Shown in pieces: positions 1-12,403 of a stretch of DNA of 64,000 nucleotides. The notes below the pieces were generated by a model. The model saw only the letters and a program-made list of their open reading frames with translations, was not told where the DNA came from and made no database searches. Numbering within the stretch: position 1 is the first letter of the stretch; the number at the start of each line of letters is the position of its first letter. Source of the stretch: Corticium candelabrum. Taxonomy: Eukaryota; Porifera; Homoscleromorpha; Homosclerophorida; Plakinidae. The position numbers and the translations under genes are program-made. The stretch covers positions 7,074,014 to 7,138,013 of the forward strand of contig NC_085088.1 in assembly GCF_963422355.1 (NCBI RefSeq), in the 5' to 3' direction.

Positions 1-402
1 CATACTAGAATACTTGAAGTGTACCACTCCCTTTTGCTAAAGTACTGTTCCAAAAGGCTGCACTTTGGCTACAAAGGAATGATTGCTCGAACCCAACTGG
101 CAGCTCTGGATCACAACAATAATGTCGACAGAAGCCAAGCTACAACAGCCCATGAACAAAAGAGGTACAAAGCTGTCTTTCCTAAAGCCAAAAAGCAATG
201 GATTGCAACACCCATAATTGAGCCAAAGTCCTATGGATACCTTAATGATATGCTAGTTGCAGTTCTTGAAAGGAGCACCCCCCACAAGTCACTGAAGACT
301 AAGAAAGCTTATCCACCACAAGACTCTATACCCCCTAATATTGCAACATGCCCTAGACCACCCAAGGAAACGGTTATAGAAAACTACAAAAGCAGATTCT
401 GA
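1..402 (+). pseudogene. C-terminal fragment of a repeat-associated protein
   Basis: The frame is open from the first base of the window and closes with a stop at 402, so only the last 130 or so residues are present and no start codon is visible. The stretch around residues 17-40 (KRLHFGYKG, then ARTQLAALDHN) is a pattern I associate from memory with multi-copy proteins in sponges, cnidarians and fish that travel with transposons. The rest is basic and Pro/Lys rich. There is no catalytic motif, so no function is assigned. A host gene is possible, but the setting among transposons favours a mobile-element remnant. Confidence 0.4.
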
Positions 403-670
403 TACTAGCTAGCCAAAAACTTTACACTGGCCACTGTGGCCCATCACAACTTTCTTGAAATCCAATATATTCCCCCAGTTTCTTCAGGAAAGTGCCCTCT
501 GATAGAAGTCACAAACACATGATGGTATCACTCTTCTCACTCCCCTGCCCATTTTCCTGTGTACCCAGGATATAAACTGGCGGTAAGATGTCAACCTCAG
601 CAACCTGGAATGTCAAGTAATTACATTACACAAACGACTTCGATCAGTAAGCTTCTACCACAGTACTAAC
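403..670. other. No gene recognised
   Basis: This lies between two convergent reading frames. It is the intron or 3' side of the minus-strand P2X7-C-like exon that ends at 671. I could not find that gene's next exon here. Confidence 0.4.
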
Positions 671-1071
671 CTGTACGTTAGTGGCTCCGTGATAGAAGCC
701 TGTCTCACGTCAACCATTGCCACCACCGCTGTGCGCAGCACCCCTCCATTTAGGCACACAGAAGCAAAATCTTCGCGCTGAGTGATGCAACGTAAACCAT
801 GCAACATCCAGTCTAGTTCGTCCATTTCTTGGCAACAAAGGCATTCTTTACCGGTAGGCATGATACCACACGTTCCACATCTACACCACTCCGTGTTGCC
901 CACTCTCGCTCCATCTTCAGTTGATCCTCTTCCGTCATCGCCGTCTAGATTTTCCGTACTATCTGCATCTTCCGTACTTGAAGAATCATCAACTACTCTA
1001 CGCTCAGGCTCAAAACGGTAAGGTTCAATGTCAGCCATTTCCAAGTCTACATCTGGCAGCTCCCGCATCAT
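671..1071 (-). CDS. First exon of a P2X7 C-terminal-domain-like protein
   Basis: The start is ATG at 1071, and the reading frame runs about 133 codons to a splice donor (ACAG then GTTAGT) at 671/670. The first 55 residues are acidic and Ser/Asp rich. After them comes a cysteine cluster, WCRCGTCGIMPTG then CLCCQEM, followed by a region ending near SVCLN and LTYR. This order matches the zinc-binding cytoplasmic ballast domain of the P2X7 receptor, which occurs in many invertebrate P2X7-like proteins with no channel part. There is no transmembrane segment. It is divergent from the broken transposase that starts at 1433, with about 360 bp between the starts. The remaining exon or exons are missing or unrecognised. 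Confidence 0.55.
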
Positions 1072-1432
1072 GAACTCATGACGTCATAATTTAAATGGCG
1101 GCGCACTACACAGTTACGCCCTCTACTTTACAGGCTTCTACCGTGCACCCACGCATAACTGGCCAATCCTGTTGCGTGGCATAAAGGGCGTTCCGTAGGT
1201 TGCACGTGACTGTAACTGATACCATCATGATCGCACAAATGTAAGCTACACGCCTCCGTAATTTATGCGCATGTACACCCGTGTACGGCAGAGATAGAAT
1301 TTGCGGCTTCTGATCGGATAAAATAGTGGGAGGTGCTCTACTGTGATTGGTTTACGCTAACGTCATGCTTACGTGCACATGGCTGAGTAAGTCTATTACT
1401 TTCGTACGTGGGCTGATTTCTGAGGAAAGACG
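1072..1432. promoter_or_regulatory. Divergent intergenic region, putative shared promoter
   Basis: 361 bp separate the divergent starts of the P2X7-C-like exon and the DDE transposase. A CCAAT-type motif (ATTGG) occurs near 1345. No TATA box is clear. The promoter role is inferred from gene orientation only. Confidence 0.3.
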
Positions 1433-3296
1433 ATGTCTTCTAGTGCTTGGAGGAAGCGCCGTGCACTCAAGACTAGAGCAGCATTTGTGCGATCCAAACG
1501 GAGGATTGTCGTTGAGGCAATAGAAGTGAGACCACCCGCAGAAGACCCTGACAACATGCGTGAAGATTCACCCACTCTTCTCGTACAATCTGAGGAGGCG
1601 CTGTCCGAAGTCTCCCTAGCTTTTCGTTCCGCTTCCCCACCTACGGAAGAGCCGTCTGAACCGCCTACGCCATTGGAGGAACCTTTCGAACCTTCCTCGT
1701 CCGAAGACAAACAACTCCACCAGAACTTGGATGACTGGGCTGTATCGTTGGAGCGTTACGACAAGATCATGCTTTCGCTGTGGTTAGTTGAGTGTTTTCG
1801 GAGAGAATTCAGCCAAGGTGTAATGTCAGCAACGAAGAAAGTGGCAAATCTTATTCATGTGGGAGAGAGGACTGTGAGATGGAGATCAGACTTCATGACT
1901 AACCATGGACAGCTTTCTGAAGACAGCAGGGGCAAGTACGAGCGTGTCTCAATCCTGAACGACGAGGAGTTCAGGAAACACGCGACTTCATGGGCAAGAG
2001 CTAACGCGTGTGTAAAGGGTAAGCTCAACATGACAGTTGCCGACTTCTGTCAATATGTAAACGACCAGCTGTTACCCAGTCTTACATTGTCTCCAGGATT
2101 TCCTAGAAGGATTTCATTAGAAACAGCTAGAAAGGTACTTTACGACTTAGGCTTCGAACGGGTTGATAGTGGAAAGAAGGGTGTGTACATCGATGAACAC
2201 GAGAGAAATGATGTTGTCATTGCAAGACGAGCATTCTTAGAGAAACTAAGAAAATTAGAGTCTGAGCACCTACCTCCTCCTGATGCAAGTGATGTGTCAC
2301 CAGGTGAACAACTTGTTAAGCTAGAAAATCCAGCTGCTTCGAAACACCTTGTAGTTGTATGCCGCGATGAGTCTACATTTCAATCAAACGATGACCAGAC
2401 CTCTGCTTGGCTACAAGAAGACCAACAGGTGATAAGACCCAAATCACGAGGCTCTGGTCAAATGGTTAGTGATTTTGTAGATGAATATTGTGGCTTTTTT
2501 AGACTCACTGACGTTAAATTTCAAACAGCCAAACAGTCACAACCTACCATTAAACAGAAAGCTAAGGTTATTTTAGAATACGGGGAGAGGCGAGATGGCT
2601 ATTGAACGAATGACAAATTTTTTGAACAAGTTAAGAGTGCGGTAGCTTTTCCTGTGGGTAAGCAAACATACAGTACCCACAGGAAAAGTCTTCAATTCTG
2701 TGGTTGTTTGATCAAAGCTCCAATCACACAACTAAATCTAGTGATGCTCTGGTCGCCAACAGAATGAATGTCAACCCAGGAGATGGGCAACCTAAAATTC
2801 ACGACACTGTATATGAAGATGACAACCGGTTCGTGGGTCAGAGGTTAGTAATGGATGATGGAACTCCTAAAGGGCTTAAGTTGGCATTAGAGGAAAGGGG
2901 ATTGATACAAGGGGAAAGACCAGAAAAGATTTGATAATGAAACTAGAAACATATTCTGATTTTTCTAATAAACTGTCTATTGTAGAACATTACATGAAAG
3001 AGCATGGCCACCTCTGTATGTTTCTACCCAAATTCCATTGTGAATTGAATCCTATAGAACGAGTGTGGGGGCAGGCAAAGCGTTATACTAGAGCATACTG
3101 TAACTATTCAATAGTTGGGCTGAGAAAAACTCTGACACCAGCATTAGATTCTGTAAATGTTGACATGATTAGAAAGTATTTTAGAAAAGCAAGAGATTAC
3201 ATTAGGGCAAACAGAGATGGCAAAGTAGCAGGACATGAACTCGAGGAAGCCGTCAAGCAATACAGGTCCCACAGAAGAGTCAAGAGGAACAAGTAA
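1433..3296 (+). pseudogene. Broken DDE transposase, IS630/Tc1-mariner-like
   Basis: Three successive frames together read as one transposase. Frame 1 (1433-2605) has a Ser/Glu/Pro-rich leader of about 100 residues, then helical DNA-binding sequence, then a candidate first catalytic Asp in VCRDESTF at about residue 312. It ends where a TGA replaces the Trp expected after ERRDGY. A second frame (from 2704) gives LFDQSSNHT, the likely second catalytic Asp. A third (from 2931) carries PKFHCELNPIERVWGQAK with the catalytic Glu, in the typical IS630/Tc1-mariner context. One stop and at least two frameshifts make it inactive. I found no flanking inverted repeats. The subfamily is uncertain. Confidence 0.75.
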
Positions 3297-3983
3297 CCTT
3301 GATGTTATTTTATATATGGTTGTTTTGTTTGGTTATATTTATAAAAAGTTGTAGATTTGTTGGACAGTTTATGTTTGTAGTACAACATATATACATTGAG
3401 CTTTTGCAACATTATTATGTCTGCTTGTTTACGAAACTTAAATGGTGTGGATTTCGAGTACAGAACGGTAATAGTCAAATCTGTCTTAACAGATTTGTAG
3501 CAGAATGTTCGGTGTACGTCTACAAGAAAGCTGGAGGCATGTGATCGTTGTCACGTGGAAGTATGGCGTTTCAAGCACAACCCCTTTTGGGACCCTTTTT
3601 AAACATTCCACAGAAACAAAGTGAAATATACAGATTTTGTCTAACAGAAATCTTCACGTTGCCATAATGTATCATTGATGGATGGATCGCTCATACTGAT
3701 ACCTTTATCTGAACCTTACATACAAAATCGTGGGAGTTCTCCTTTAACGACACGTGTTGGTATTGTAATCGTATCTACACTAAATAGGTGAGTCTTCCCA
3801 TCAATCACCACTAAATATTCAATTAATTCTAAGCTTGTTTACTTATTAATCACAATGAAGTGTCAGATACCAAGGAAGAGTGACAGCTGTTAACGGCAAG
3901 CCTCATGTGTCTGAACCATCATGAATTGTTCGCAAATTATCTCTCTATGCGAGAGACTACAGTGAGGTGATTTAAGTAAAGAC
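3297..3983. other. No gene recognised
   Basis: A/T-rich sequence follows the transposase remnant. Short open frames here have no recognisable motif. Confidence 0.4.
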
Positions 3984-4671
3984 GTGTACAGAAATCTCCC
4001 TGATCAGACGTTCCATCCTAGTTACAAAGCAGGAAATAGACCACCAATAAAAACACACATGTACGCAGCGACTATTATGCCAAAGGATTACCCGGGTGTT
4101 TGTCTCCTGGTGCCAATTCAGGTTTGTGGCGATAGAAACTGCTTGTTTCGCTCTGCGTCTGTCCGTTCGACAAAAAGTGAAGAGCATCATCTAGAGTTGC
4201 ATTTCCGAACAACTGTGGAATTGAGTTTACACGCAGACTATGATGCGGCTTGTATGGCAGAACTGGCGAATCCTGTAAAATCTGCTGGAGATGGATTCTC
4301 GTCGAGCATGATGCTGCAGTCTACCCTCTCTGATGCCGCGACTGCTGCTTTGCTGTCACCCAGGCGAATGGACGTGGTTTGAAGCAAGACTACGAAACTG
4401 CGTTGCAAGATGAAACACTACTAACAGTAAACCTGGTACCTATGCTTCTCCGCAGTATATTTGGGCTCTTGCCACAGTTTTGCAAGTACCCATTTGGAGC
4501 ATTTCTCCTGACACACATAGTATGATTCGTGGTCTTTTTCACAATCTTCTTGTACCTTGGGTGAAAACAGCAGCATTAGTAGCACCTGACAAAGTATACC
4601 GCATCATTTGGACTTCTAGTTCCATTACATGTCCAACACTATCTAGTGGACTTTGTCGGTCACCATTTTGA
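3984..4671 (+). pseudogene. OTU-like cysteine protease domain fragment
   Basis: Residues 44-56 of the first frame read PIQVCGDRNCLFRSAS, which matches the OTU catalytic loop GDGNCLFRS with Arg in place of the second Gly. Asp and Cys of the loop are kept. After a frameshift near 4380, a second frame (to 4671) continues with YIWALATVLQVPIWSI and ends VYRIIWTSS, resembling the end of transposon-encoded OTU-like domains. Such domains are common in LINE-type retroelements of invertebrates, and the retroelement fragments just downstream fit that. It is not a working host deubiquitinase. Confidence 0.5.
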
Positions 4672-5019
4672 CTCTTTGTTAGAGGAGGAGGAGGTCCAGA
4701 GACTGCAGGTAAAGAGAGTTGGTAGTCAGCAGCCACAAAGAAGACAACGTCAGATAATACCGGGTAACCGCGATCACGTTACCCCGATCACGTGACAGTA
4801 AACCAAACCGTGCAGAGTTTTGATTAGAAAACCGTACGCGTTTCCCACTACAGCAAGTAATTAGAAGACCCTTCGTGGTTTTAGCAGACAATGATATAAC
4901 CACGAAGCCCTTGCCGTTGCGTCTCAACGGCTTGTTTGCTTTGAGAACAACCTAGGTAACGGAATTTTCGGTCCAAAAACTTTCTTGCTAGAGACAATCC
5001 AGAAGACTAATTCTATTTT
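4672..5019. other. No gene; small hairpin inside
   Basis: A perfect 10-bp inverted repeat, CTTCGTGGTT at 4871-4880 and AACCACGAAG at 4898-4907, leaves a 17-base loop. Otherwise nothing is recognised. Confidence 0.4.
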
Positions 5020-5274
5020 GTGTTTGGTCGCTGGGGTCGGAATGCAGAATCCACTCTTTCTGAGGCATCTCGCTTGGCGCATATGTGTTTACAAATAAAC
5101 TCTGCCCAATTCAAGAATCTTTGGCATCGCCGCATTTCAACAAGTCTCCACAAAGAAAATGTACGCATTATTGAGAACAAAGTAAATACAATAATTAGCA
5201 AGAAGCAAAAAGAACCGTATGCTATTTCTAGATTAACTTTTAGTTCTAGATGTTTTGGTCTAAATTTCAGTTAG
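5020..5274 (+). pseudogene. 3' coding fragment of a retroelement polyprotein, copy 1
   Basis: The frame starts in FGRWGRNAESTLSEAS, continues with FKNLWHRRISTSLHKEN and ends RCFGLNFS-stop. The FGRW...WRRR...LQ pattern belongs to the extreme C-terminus of multi-copy reverse-transcriptase polyproteins seen in early-branching animals. A second, more complete copy with the same ending lies at 5606-5963. Confidence 0.5.
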
Positions 5275-5402
5275 TTTGTTAAGAGTAGCAAAGTTCTTGA
5301 ACACAGTTCAAGAACAATGCTATTGTGGACAGTTCACTATTGACATTGTAAGGCAGGTAGCTCTTTTAAATTCACGCGTTGTACTATGATTAGAAAATAT
5401 TG

Positions 5403-5406
<4 letters not shown>

Positions 5407-5464
<58 letters not shown>

Positions 5465-5485
5465 AGAGGGGAGACGGGAGAGGGG

Positions 5486-5563
<78 letters not shown>

Positions 5564-5565
5564 GA
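5407..5565. repeat. (GA)n microsatellite
   Basis: About 160 bp of GA dinucleotides with an interrupted GGGGAGA section near 5461-5490. It separates the two retroelement fragments. Confidence 0.97.
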
Positions 5566-5605
5566 CCATTGCTCATCCTGCAGCTAGGAAGTACATCTCT
5601 AAAAG

Positions 5606-5963
5606 TCATTCAGTAGCAGGCTTTGCTGCTACAGAGAGAGAAAAGCAAAAGAACACAAAGTATCTTTCTAAATCTAGAGAGTTGGGGTATCTTTTCAAAC
5701 CGTTTGCAATGGAAGTATTTGGCCGATGGAGTGATTCAGCCCAAAATTTTTTATCGGAAACATCAAAGTTCGCAGCTTCATCTTTACAAATATCCAGCGC
5801 TGAGTTCCTCCACATGTGGCGCCGACGCTTTGCCACGTGTCTTCAAAAAGAAAACGTTTCCATCATGTCAGAAAAGATGAAATCGCTTGTCCCAAAGACC
5901 ACTGTGGATGCCAACTTTCGTCAGAAGCAGCCTGTCAGATGCTTTGGACTTGACTTTAGTTAA
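5606..5963 (+). pseudogene. 3' coding fragment of a retroelement polyprotein, copy 2
   Basis: Two frames joined by a frameshift near 5680 read AGFAATERE, then YLFKPFAMEVFGRWSDSAQ, then FLHMWRRRFATCLQKEN, and end VRCFGLDFS-stop. The order and ending match copy 1 at 5020-5274, so these are two tandem 5'-truncated copies of one element family. No reverse-transcriptase catalytic region is present here. Confidence 0.55.
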
Positions 5964-6132
5964 TTAAAGTAATTACCATAGTGCATGCTTAGTTAGAATC
6001 TTATGTAGTTCGTAATCTATGTAGAGTTCTTCTTTAGTCATAGTTTCGTTTTAGTTCAGTTGAACTGTTTTCAGCTCCTCCTATAGCTTGTTGAAATTGT
6101 CTGCTGTATTTTGTTGATGTTGAATTATCTAA

Positions 6133-6134
<2 letters not shown>

Positions 6135-6197
<63 letters not shown>
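6135..6197. repeat. (GA)n microsatellite
   Basis: About 63 bp of uninterrupted GA, immediately before the pogo-like transposase remnant. Confidence 0.97.
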
Positions 6198-6201
<4 letters not shown>

Positions 6202-6204
6202 GCA

Positions 6205-7577
6205 ATGTTGCATTGTGCTGCAAGAAATGGGGTTTCCCTTGGTAGATCAAGCCTCACCAACGTCATCTCAGATTACCTTAAAGTAAATGCTAGAGAAAAT
6301 CCTTTTCCTGGTGATTTACCTGGTCCTGACTGGTTTGTTGGCTTCTTTAAGCGATGGAAGGGTTCAATTAGTCAAAAAAAGCACAACATCTCCAAAAAAA
6401 CCTACTAAAGCACTGACCAAAGACAGAATTGACGATTAGATGGAAATTGTCAAGAAGATCTACAGGAAGGCTGGGTTGTTAAACTAAGCAAGAAAGAGCT
6501 GTCCAAAACAATATGGAACTGTGATGAAACCGCTTTCGCTACGCCTCTCGTCTAGTAGGGTCCTAGCTAGGAGAGAAGCTAAGTCTGTAAATGAAAACAT
6601 AGCAGGGAGCGGACGTGAGTAAATTATCGTCCATTGGTGTGAAATGCACGACAAAATCCCTCCTTATGTTCTATATAAAGCTCAGCACATGTATCATACC
6701 TGGACCTTTAGTGCCCCTACTGAAGCAATGTATGGACTATCAGCCAGCGGTCGGACGGAAAAACAAAACTTTTACAGCTGGTTTGTGAAAGGCTATATAC
6801 CAGTGCTCAAGAAGATGAAACTTATTGCAGCAAATGAAGAGCTATCTACCCTGACGACAACAGAACCATGTCTTATCAGTAAAGTAGTGATGAGTCAGAC
6901 TACAGAGATGATACTAGTCCCAGGGTGATCTTGTTTTTCGATGGCCACTATTAACACATTAACTTAGATGACATCAATGTGGCAAGAAAATACATGATTT
7001 TCGTAACCCTGCCTCCAAATAATACGCATGCATTACAACCTCTGGATGTAGGCGTGTTTGCCCCATTAAGAAAAATTGGCAGAAGATTCTGACTGACTAC
7101 AAACGAAAAACAAGGGGACAAGGTATGAATAAAATAATCTTTCCCAAACTCCTGAAACAGCTGACAGACATAACCATGAAACCACACCAATTTCAAGGTG
7201 CATTTCGAGAAGCTGGTTTTTATCCAAAGACATCACCTGCAACCATTCCTCAAGCAAAACTTAGTCCAGCAGATGCTGTTTGTACACGAACACCATGCAA
7301 GAGCGCTCGTTCTCCAAGAGCAGTTACCACTTCTGCAATGAAACTGCAGCTTAGACACTACTGCAAGCACTACTTCTCCAAGCTATTCCAGAAAATAAGA
7401 ACGCCTATTCAACCACCACGGCCAAAACCGTCTGCTCGTGTAAGACTTGGCATACTACGGAAAGTCATAACAAGTCGTGAGGCCCATTCAATAAAAGCAC
7501 AAGAAAGAAATCAGCAGAGATTAGAAAAATCAAAAAAAAAGACAAGCAACCTGCACGCCAAGGCAATGCGATGCTAA
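6205..7577 (+). pseudogene. Decayed pogo/Tigger-type transposase
   Basis: The first frame (6205-6408) carries NPFPGDLPGPDWFVGFFKRW, the end of the CENP-B-like DNA-binding region. The DDE part is broken by stops: ASGRTEKQNFYSW (6644-6928), LFFDGHY near 6930 as the likely second catalytic Asp, then LPPNNTHALQPLDVGVFAPL near 7010-7070, typical of pogo, jerky and Tigger transposases. The last frame (7125-7577) has FQGAFREAGFYP and a basic tail. At least four frames are needed, so it is dead. It belongs to the Tc1/mariner superfamily. Confidence 0.75.
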
Positions 7578-8576
7578 TCAATTGGTGCACGTAGGTTTAG
7601 CTTGCTTTCAAGTTATTCACCGTGAAAGGAATAACGCACTTACTTGGGGTGTATGAAAAAGGAAAGCCCAACCACCTGTTCAAATTGTGAGTCTATTGGT
7701 AAAGTACAGTTGAACGAAGATTCTCTATTTGCATATCTTTCTTTACCTACAGTACAAGTTCAGTGTTAAATTGTAGGTATGAACATCATACTCGACATGG
7801 TTGATGCAGCTGGCTTTGCTGCAGACAGCGCTGCTACCATCTTGTATCCTAATGATGCCCCAGTAAACCAAAAAGTGTATTGTGTGACGGTACTTGGGGT
7901 GTCAACTGTTTGTACCGGACAGCTAGCTAGTGATGCTGTATTTGGAAGGAGTGAGCACCCAAATGTCAGGGCAAATGTAGTCCAAGAATTGCTAGAAAAC
8001 GTACGATATATGCTGAGCTATTTGTTGAAAGGGCTGAGCAGGCAAATGGTGATGATGAACACAATGCATTATGGTGCTGCAGTACTGTCACAGGTATTAG
8101 GAAACGATCGAAGCACATGCCGTTTCTTCGAATGAGTTGCCGAAAAATCGAAATTTACACCACGAATTTGCAGAAGGAGTAAAACTTCAAGCTAAAGCGT
8201 GTGGACTAGCCTGCTAGAGATCTCTGCTTTAGCGACTGTACTTGGCATGGCAAAGATGTACACACCTGGTGACCATCTATCTCAAGCAGTTTTCATGTGC
8301 CAGTCGATCATTCACGCAAACTGCTTACTCTCCTCGCCAAGGAATTGCACGTGGATCACCCATTCGAATCATGTGGTCCTGCACTAGCCTAAATATGAGA
8401 ACAGCAAACTGACTATCATTTTCAGTCTTTGCTCTTGTTCTTCCAGTAGCTGACCCAAATATCAACGACAGTTGTAGTATAAAAGGTCACAGTGTAGGTA
8501 GTCAGTGTTTGTCGTCAGCTTGCATGCAGGCTGAATTTGAACACGAGTCCATTAGTTCGTGAGTTGAACCTAAAAA
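7578..8576. other. Unassigned stretch between transposon remnants
   Basis: One open frame (7779-8135, plus strand, 118 codons) is rich in small hydrophobic residues but has no motif I recognise. A trace of decayed coding sequence is possible. No RNA gene or terminal repeat was seen. Confidence 0.35.
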
Positions 8577-11168
8577 ACAACCGAAACGGCACAGTTCTCT
8601 CCCCATCCCTCCATCTTACTCCCAAAAAAGTAAAGACACAACAGTCAGACATTTTCTGAAACAGGTAGCATCAACAGCAACATTCAAGACAGCAGCAAGC
8701 TCTAGCACACGAAATCAATTCAACAGTCAAGCTCCACAAAAACTTCTCAATAATGCCATCACTTGCAACTGATCTGTTAGAGAGACAACCAGAGATAGTA
8801 CAAACTCACCACTCTTACCAAAAATGGCCCCAACCAAGAATGGCCAAGTCACTGTCCATGTGCAAGAAGAAGTCATCATCACGTAAAGTATCCCTTAGCA
8901 CATCTACAAGTGGCAAACCCACTATGAGAAAGAATATCAGAATTCGTCATATCTTCGTGGCAATCTCGATTCCTATTCAATTGATTGTGTTGGTTCTCTT
9001 AGGTGCGAGCTATGTCGCGGATATGAAAGCAGTATTGTTGGATCTAAGAAAGTTCAACATGCATGGCTAGTTGAATCTGTTAACCAGAGAACAACCAACA
9101 TTATCGATCACGCAATGAGTAAACAGCATAGTATAGCAGTTAACAAATGGCGTACTGACAATGCTCAGGCATCTCAAGAGTCTATATCCGCCTATGCACC
9201 AGTAGCTAAGAGCCTATTTCACATCGAGAAATCAGAGCACACGCTTATTGAAAAAGTTTGATCTCTCCTATATTTTAGCTAAGGAAATGATGGTATTTAG
9301 GAAGTGTCCTGCGCTAGCCAAATTTGAAAAGAGACATAGAGTCATGACTAGATATTGGTAATTCCTATTTGAACAAAGTCAGAACACAAGAGTTTACTCA
9401 CTACATTGCAGAGAGCCAACGCCTGCAATTACGACGCAAATTAAAGGTTGCCAAGTTTCACAGTGCAAAGATTGCGATAGGTCAACAGATGCAGGAAACA
9501 TTGATGATGACCTTGTAATGGTGCAATACTGTGCACTTGATGACGATACCCAAGAAGTTAGATCAGTTTCACGTTTTCTCTGTTGAAGTACCTTGACTGT
9601 AAATGCTGATGGGCTCATCCAATATCTTCAGAAAAGACTGGAGAAGCTAGGTGTGGTCGATGTTTACGATGCTGAAATGTCCTTGCCACTGGCGCGGGAC
9701 TTGTTGCTTAAGTACCGATGGAGCATCAGTGAACACATCAGAAATCAATTGTATGAAAAGCAAAACGCAACGCGAGTTGCCCTGGCTAATGTGGCAGTGG
9801 TGCTATGGGCACAAACTAGAACTGGTTTGCAAATATGTGCTGTGCAGCAAGGTGATCAAGGGCGTCATGGAATTGTTGCTTCGATTATATTACTTATACA
9901 ACAAGTCTCCTAAAAAGTTACGTGAGCTTGAAGGCATCATTGCAGACCTTAGGCAAGTATACAGCTTCCCCATAGGCGGAAATGTGTCTTTGCGCTGCTC
10001 AAGAACACTTTGGATTGGTCATACGCGTAAAGCCGTGCAACAATTCATTGACGTATATGGAGTGTATGTAAACCATTTGTCCACACTAGCAAGTGACAGA
10101 CAGACAAAGGGTAGAGGATAATGCATGCCTCAAGCCAGTAAAGGGTTATGTTTTCAAGATGAAGAACTACAAAATGCTAGTTGGCGCAGCAATGTATGTA
10201 GACTTGCTACAGCCTGCACATCTCTTAAGCCTCAGTCTCCAAGATGATGAAGTCAACATTGTACATGGGTACATAACCTGCTAAAAGAAAGTAAATTACT
10301 CAAAGGTCTTGCCAAGAAAGACCCCGAGGAATGGCCAACTATCAACCTCGTTTTGAGCCGTCTTCACAGAGACAAAAAAGATACTTTGTATCAAGAACCC
10401 TTAGGCAAACTATTCAGTCAGCACACTAAGTAATTGTGCAGAAACGGTGAAAACCAATTTACTAAAACTTGATAATAAAATGAAGGAGCAACTAGATTAG
10501 TTTGACACCAAACCTTCTTCGCCATATAATTGCCTTTCTTGACACCCAAACGTGGCAAAGAAACCTGAAGTTCAAATTTCTGAGCGAGATAGTGAAAGAC
10601 GAGAATGTTGATGATACTGCAGAGGTTAGACTAGAAAGCAAAAGGTTAGTATTCTTGCTCTTCATGACGAGGTTGAGGAAGTAGTCCGTTATGCTAGAAA
10701 CTATCTGATCAGCAAGGTGTGCTCTGAGTCTGTGTGGTACTTACTTCACACCTGTCCAGACCATTGTAAGTGGCCAAATGTTCTCCAATTGTGCCAGGTA
10801 GTATTTAGTCTCCCCTTTACTACAACACATGTTGAAAGGATGTTTTCGTCGCTGAAACTGATCAAGATAGACCGGCGCACCAGCATGAGAAACAATACCA
10901 CCTTGTCTGACCTTATGGAAGTATACCTACCATGAAGGACTATTACTTGAAGACTTTCACAAGCTGGCACCGCTATACAGCTGTGGTGGGAAGGATGGAA
11001 GACCAACCGCCGCCTAATTCCTAATCAATGTTTCAGAAAGGAATACACAGCAAAGAAAACTGAAGAGTTGGCCCAAGACGATCACACTAGCAGCTTTACT
11101 TTAGATGACTGGGACGTGGCATATTCCTCTAAGCCCGTCTACAGACAGTTTTCAGAAGAGTCTTACTA
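8577..11168 (+). pseudogene. Decayed hAT transposase, ZNF862-like
   Basis: Many frames on the plus strand read in the order of a hAT transposase. A BED/TTF-type zinc finger lies near 9010-9130 (LRCELC, then HAMSKQHSIAV). Catalytic-domain pieces follow near 9710-10120 (STDGASVNTSE, WCYGHKLELVCK, LLLRLYYLYNKSPKKLREL). The hAT C-terminal dimerisation region is at 10717-10935 (VVFSLPFTTTHVERMFSSLK). The order and wording match the ZNF862-like hAT group as I recall it. Numerous stops and frameshifts show it is old. No terminal repeats or 8-bp target duplication were found. Confidence 0.75.
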
Positions 11169-12403
11169 ATTACAATTTTGCACATCGTTGCGCTAGGTTT
11201 ACCTGTTAATGTTCTCCTATTGTCTTACACAATTATAGTGCACTTTCATGTGTACTTTTTGAGGTTCCATAATTTTTTTCTAGACTTTATTGTAACGCAA
11301 TAAATGCTTGCCTTGCAGGTATGTTGTCTCAAAGTTGTTCAAGTTATTGTCATGCTTTGAATATATGTCAAATAATAGCAATAGAGTGTTGTCTGCCGTT
11401 GTAGCAAAAAAAATCCGTCCCCCTACAAGGACTGCCCGCTTTGTGACTATGCGCATGCCCATTGTTACGCGCCAATTCCGGTACGAAAACTGTTCCCCGC
11501 ATGTCGCTTTCTCGCACTCACCGTGGCTGGGAAGAACATCTTGCATGCGCGAAGGTTTACCTAAAAAGTGGAATTTACCATCATTCGATCACGACTAGAG
11601 ATCAAAAAGCGACAATTACGGAGGTTGTCAGAATCGTTTGCTCTTGAAGATAAGATCTAGAATCTAAATTGTTTGCACTAAACATTATTGCATTTGTCTA
11701 GTAATCTAAAAATTTATTCAACAAATTTTTCGTTGTTTAATTAATTAATTAATAATTAAATTTTCTAAATTGCATAATTATTGGTGTAATACTCTACTAG
11801 TTGAAAAATATTAACTTACATAAATTTTAACCTTTTCCACTACGAGATCAACTGTTTTATGTTGGTCCTAAAGAGAACCAACATAGAGTGGTTCTCTTTA
11901 CTGAGGAACAAAAACTCCAAGTTTTCAAAAGTTGCCACGACAAGAAAATTACAAGAAAACTCATGATGATCGGTTCTGGACCTAAGAGCCTTAGTAGAAA
12001 CACTGACTTTGCACAACTTGTACTTAAGCAGCTTCCTTTAAGTTTGAGCCCCCCCCCCCCATAAAGGGGCTAATGTATTATGTAGTAATTATTATGTAGT
12101 GGACTCTAGGTTTGCTTTAGAGTTTGATAGAAAGTTCATTGTAATGGAAATTTGTATTGACAGACAGACAGACAGCTCTCGGATGTTGGTAGGCATCATT
12201 GATGATCCTGAACTCCGTTTATTTGTACGTTTCGCTTACGTCCGTGTCATGTCTCAGAATCAGAAGTGACCGTTTCCTTTCTGTCATGCACGCGGCACTC
12301 TAAAGCGCGTTCTTGGTCATATCCGTCAGGTTCATGATTCCCATTAAGTGCCTGAGGATTTCATCGGTCGCTTAAATCTCCAGCATTGCTCATATTGCTG
12401 TAA
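11169..12403. other. Mostly non-coding; possible integrase-like trace
   Basis: A short plus-strand trace near 11890-11990 reads VLFTEEQKLQVFKSCHDKK. This loosely resembles the zinc-binding start of retroelement integrases, but is too short to call. An AAAGAGAACC/GGTTCTCTTT inverted repeat lies at about 11870-11900. A C homopolymer of about 14 bases sits near 12048-12060. Confidence 0.3.

Noticed and set aside
671-1071. Calling this a P2X receptor channel
   Set aside because: Only the cysteine-rich cytoplasmic domain is present; there is no transmembrane segment or ATP-binding ectodomain.
5337-5609. Minus-strand frame of Ser-Leu repeats
   Set aside because: It is the translation of a GA microsatellite.
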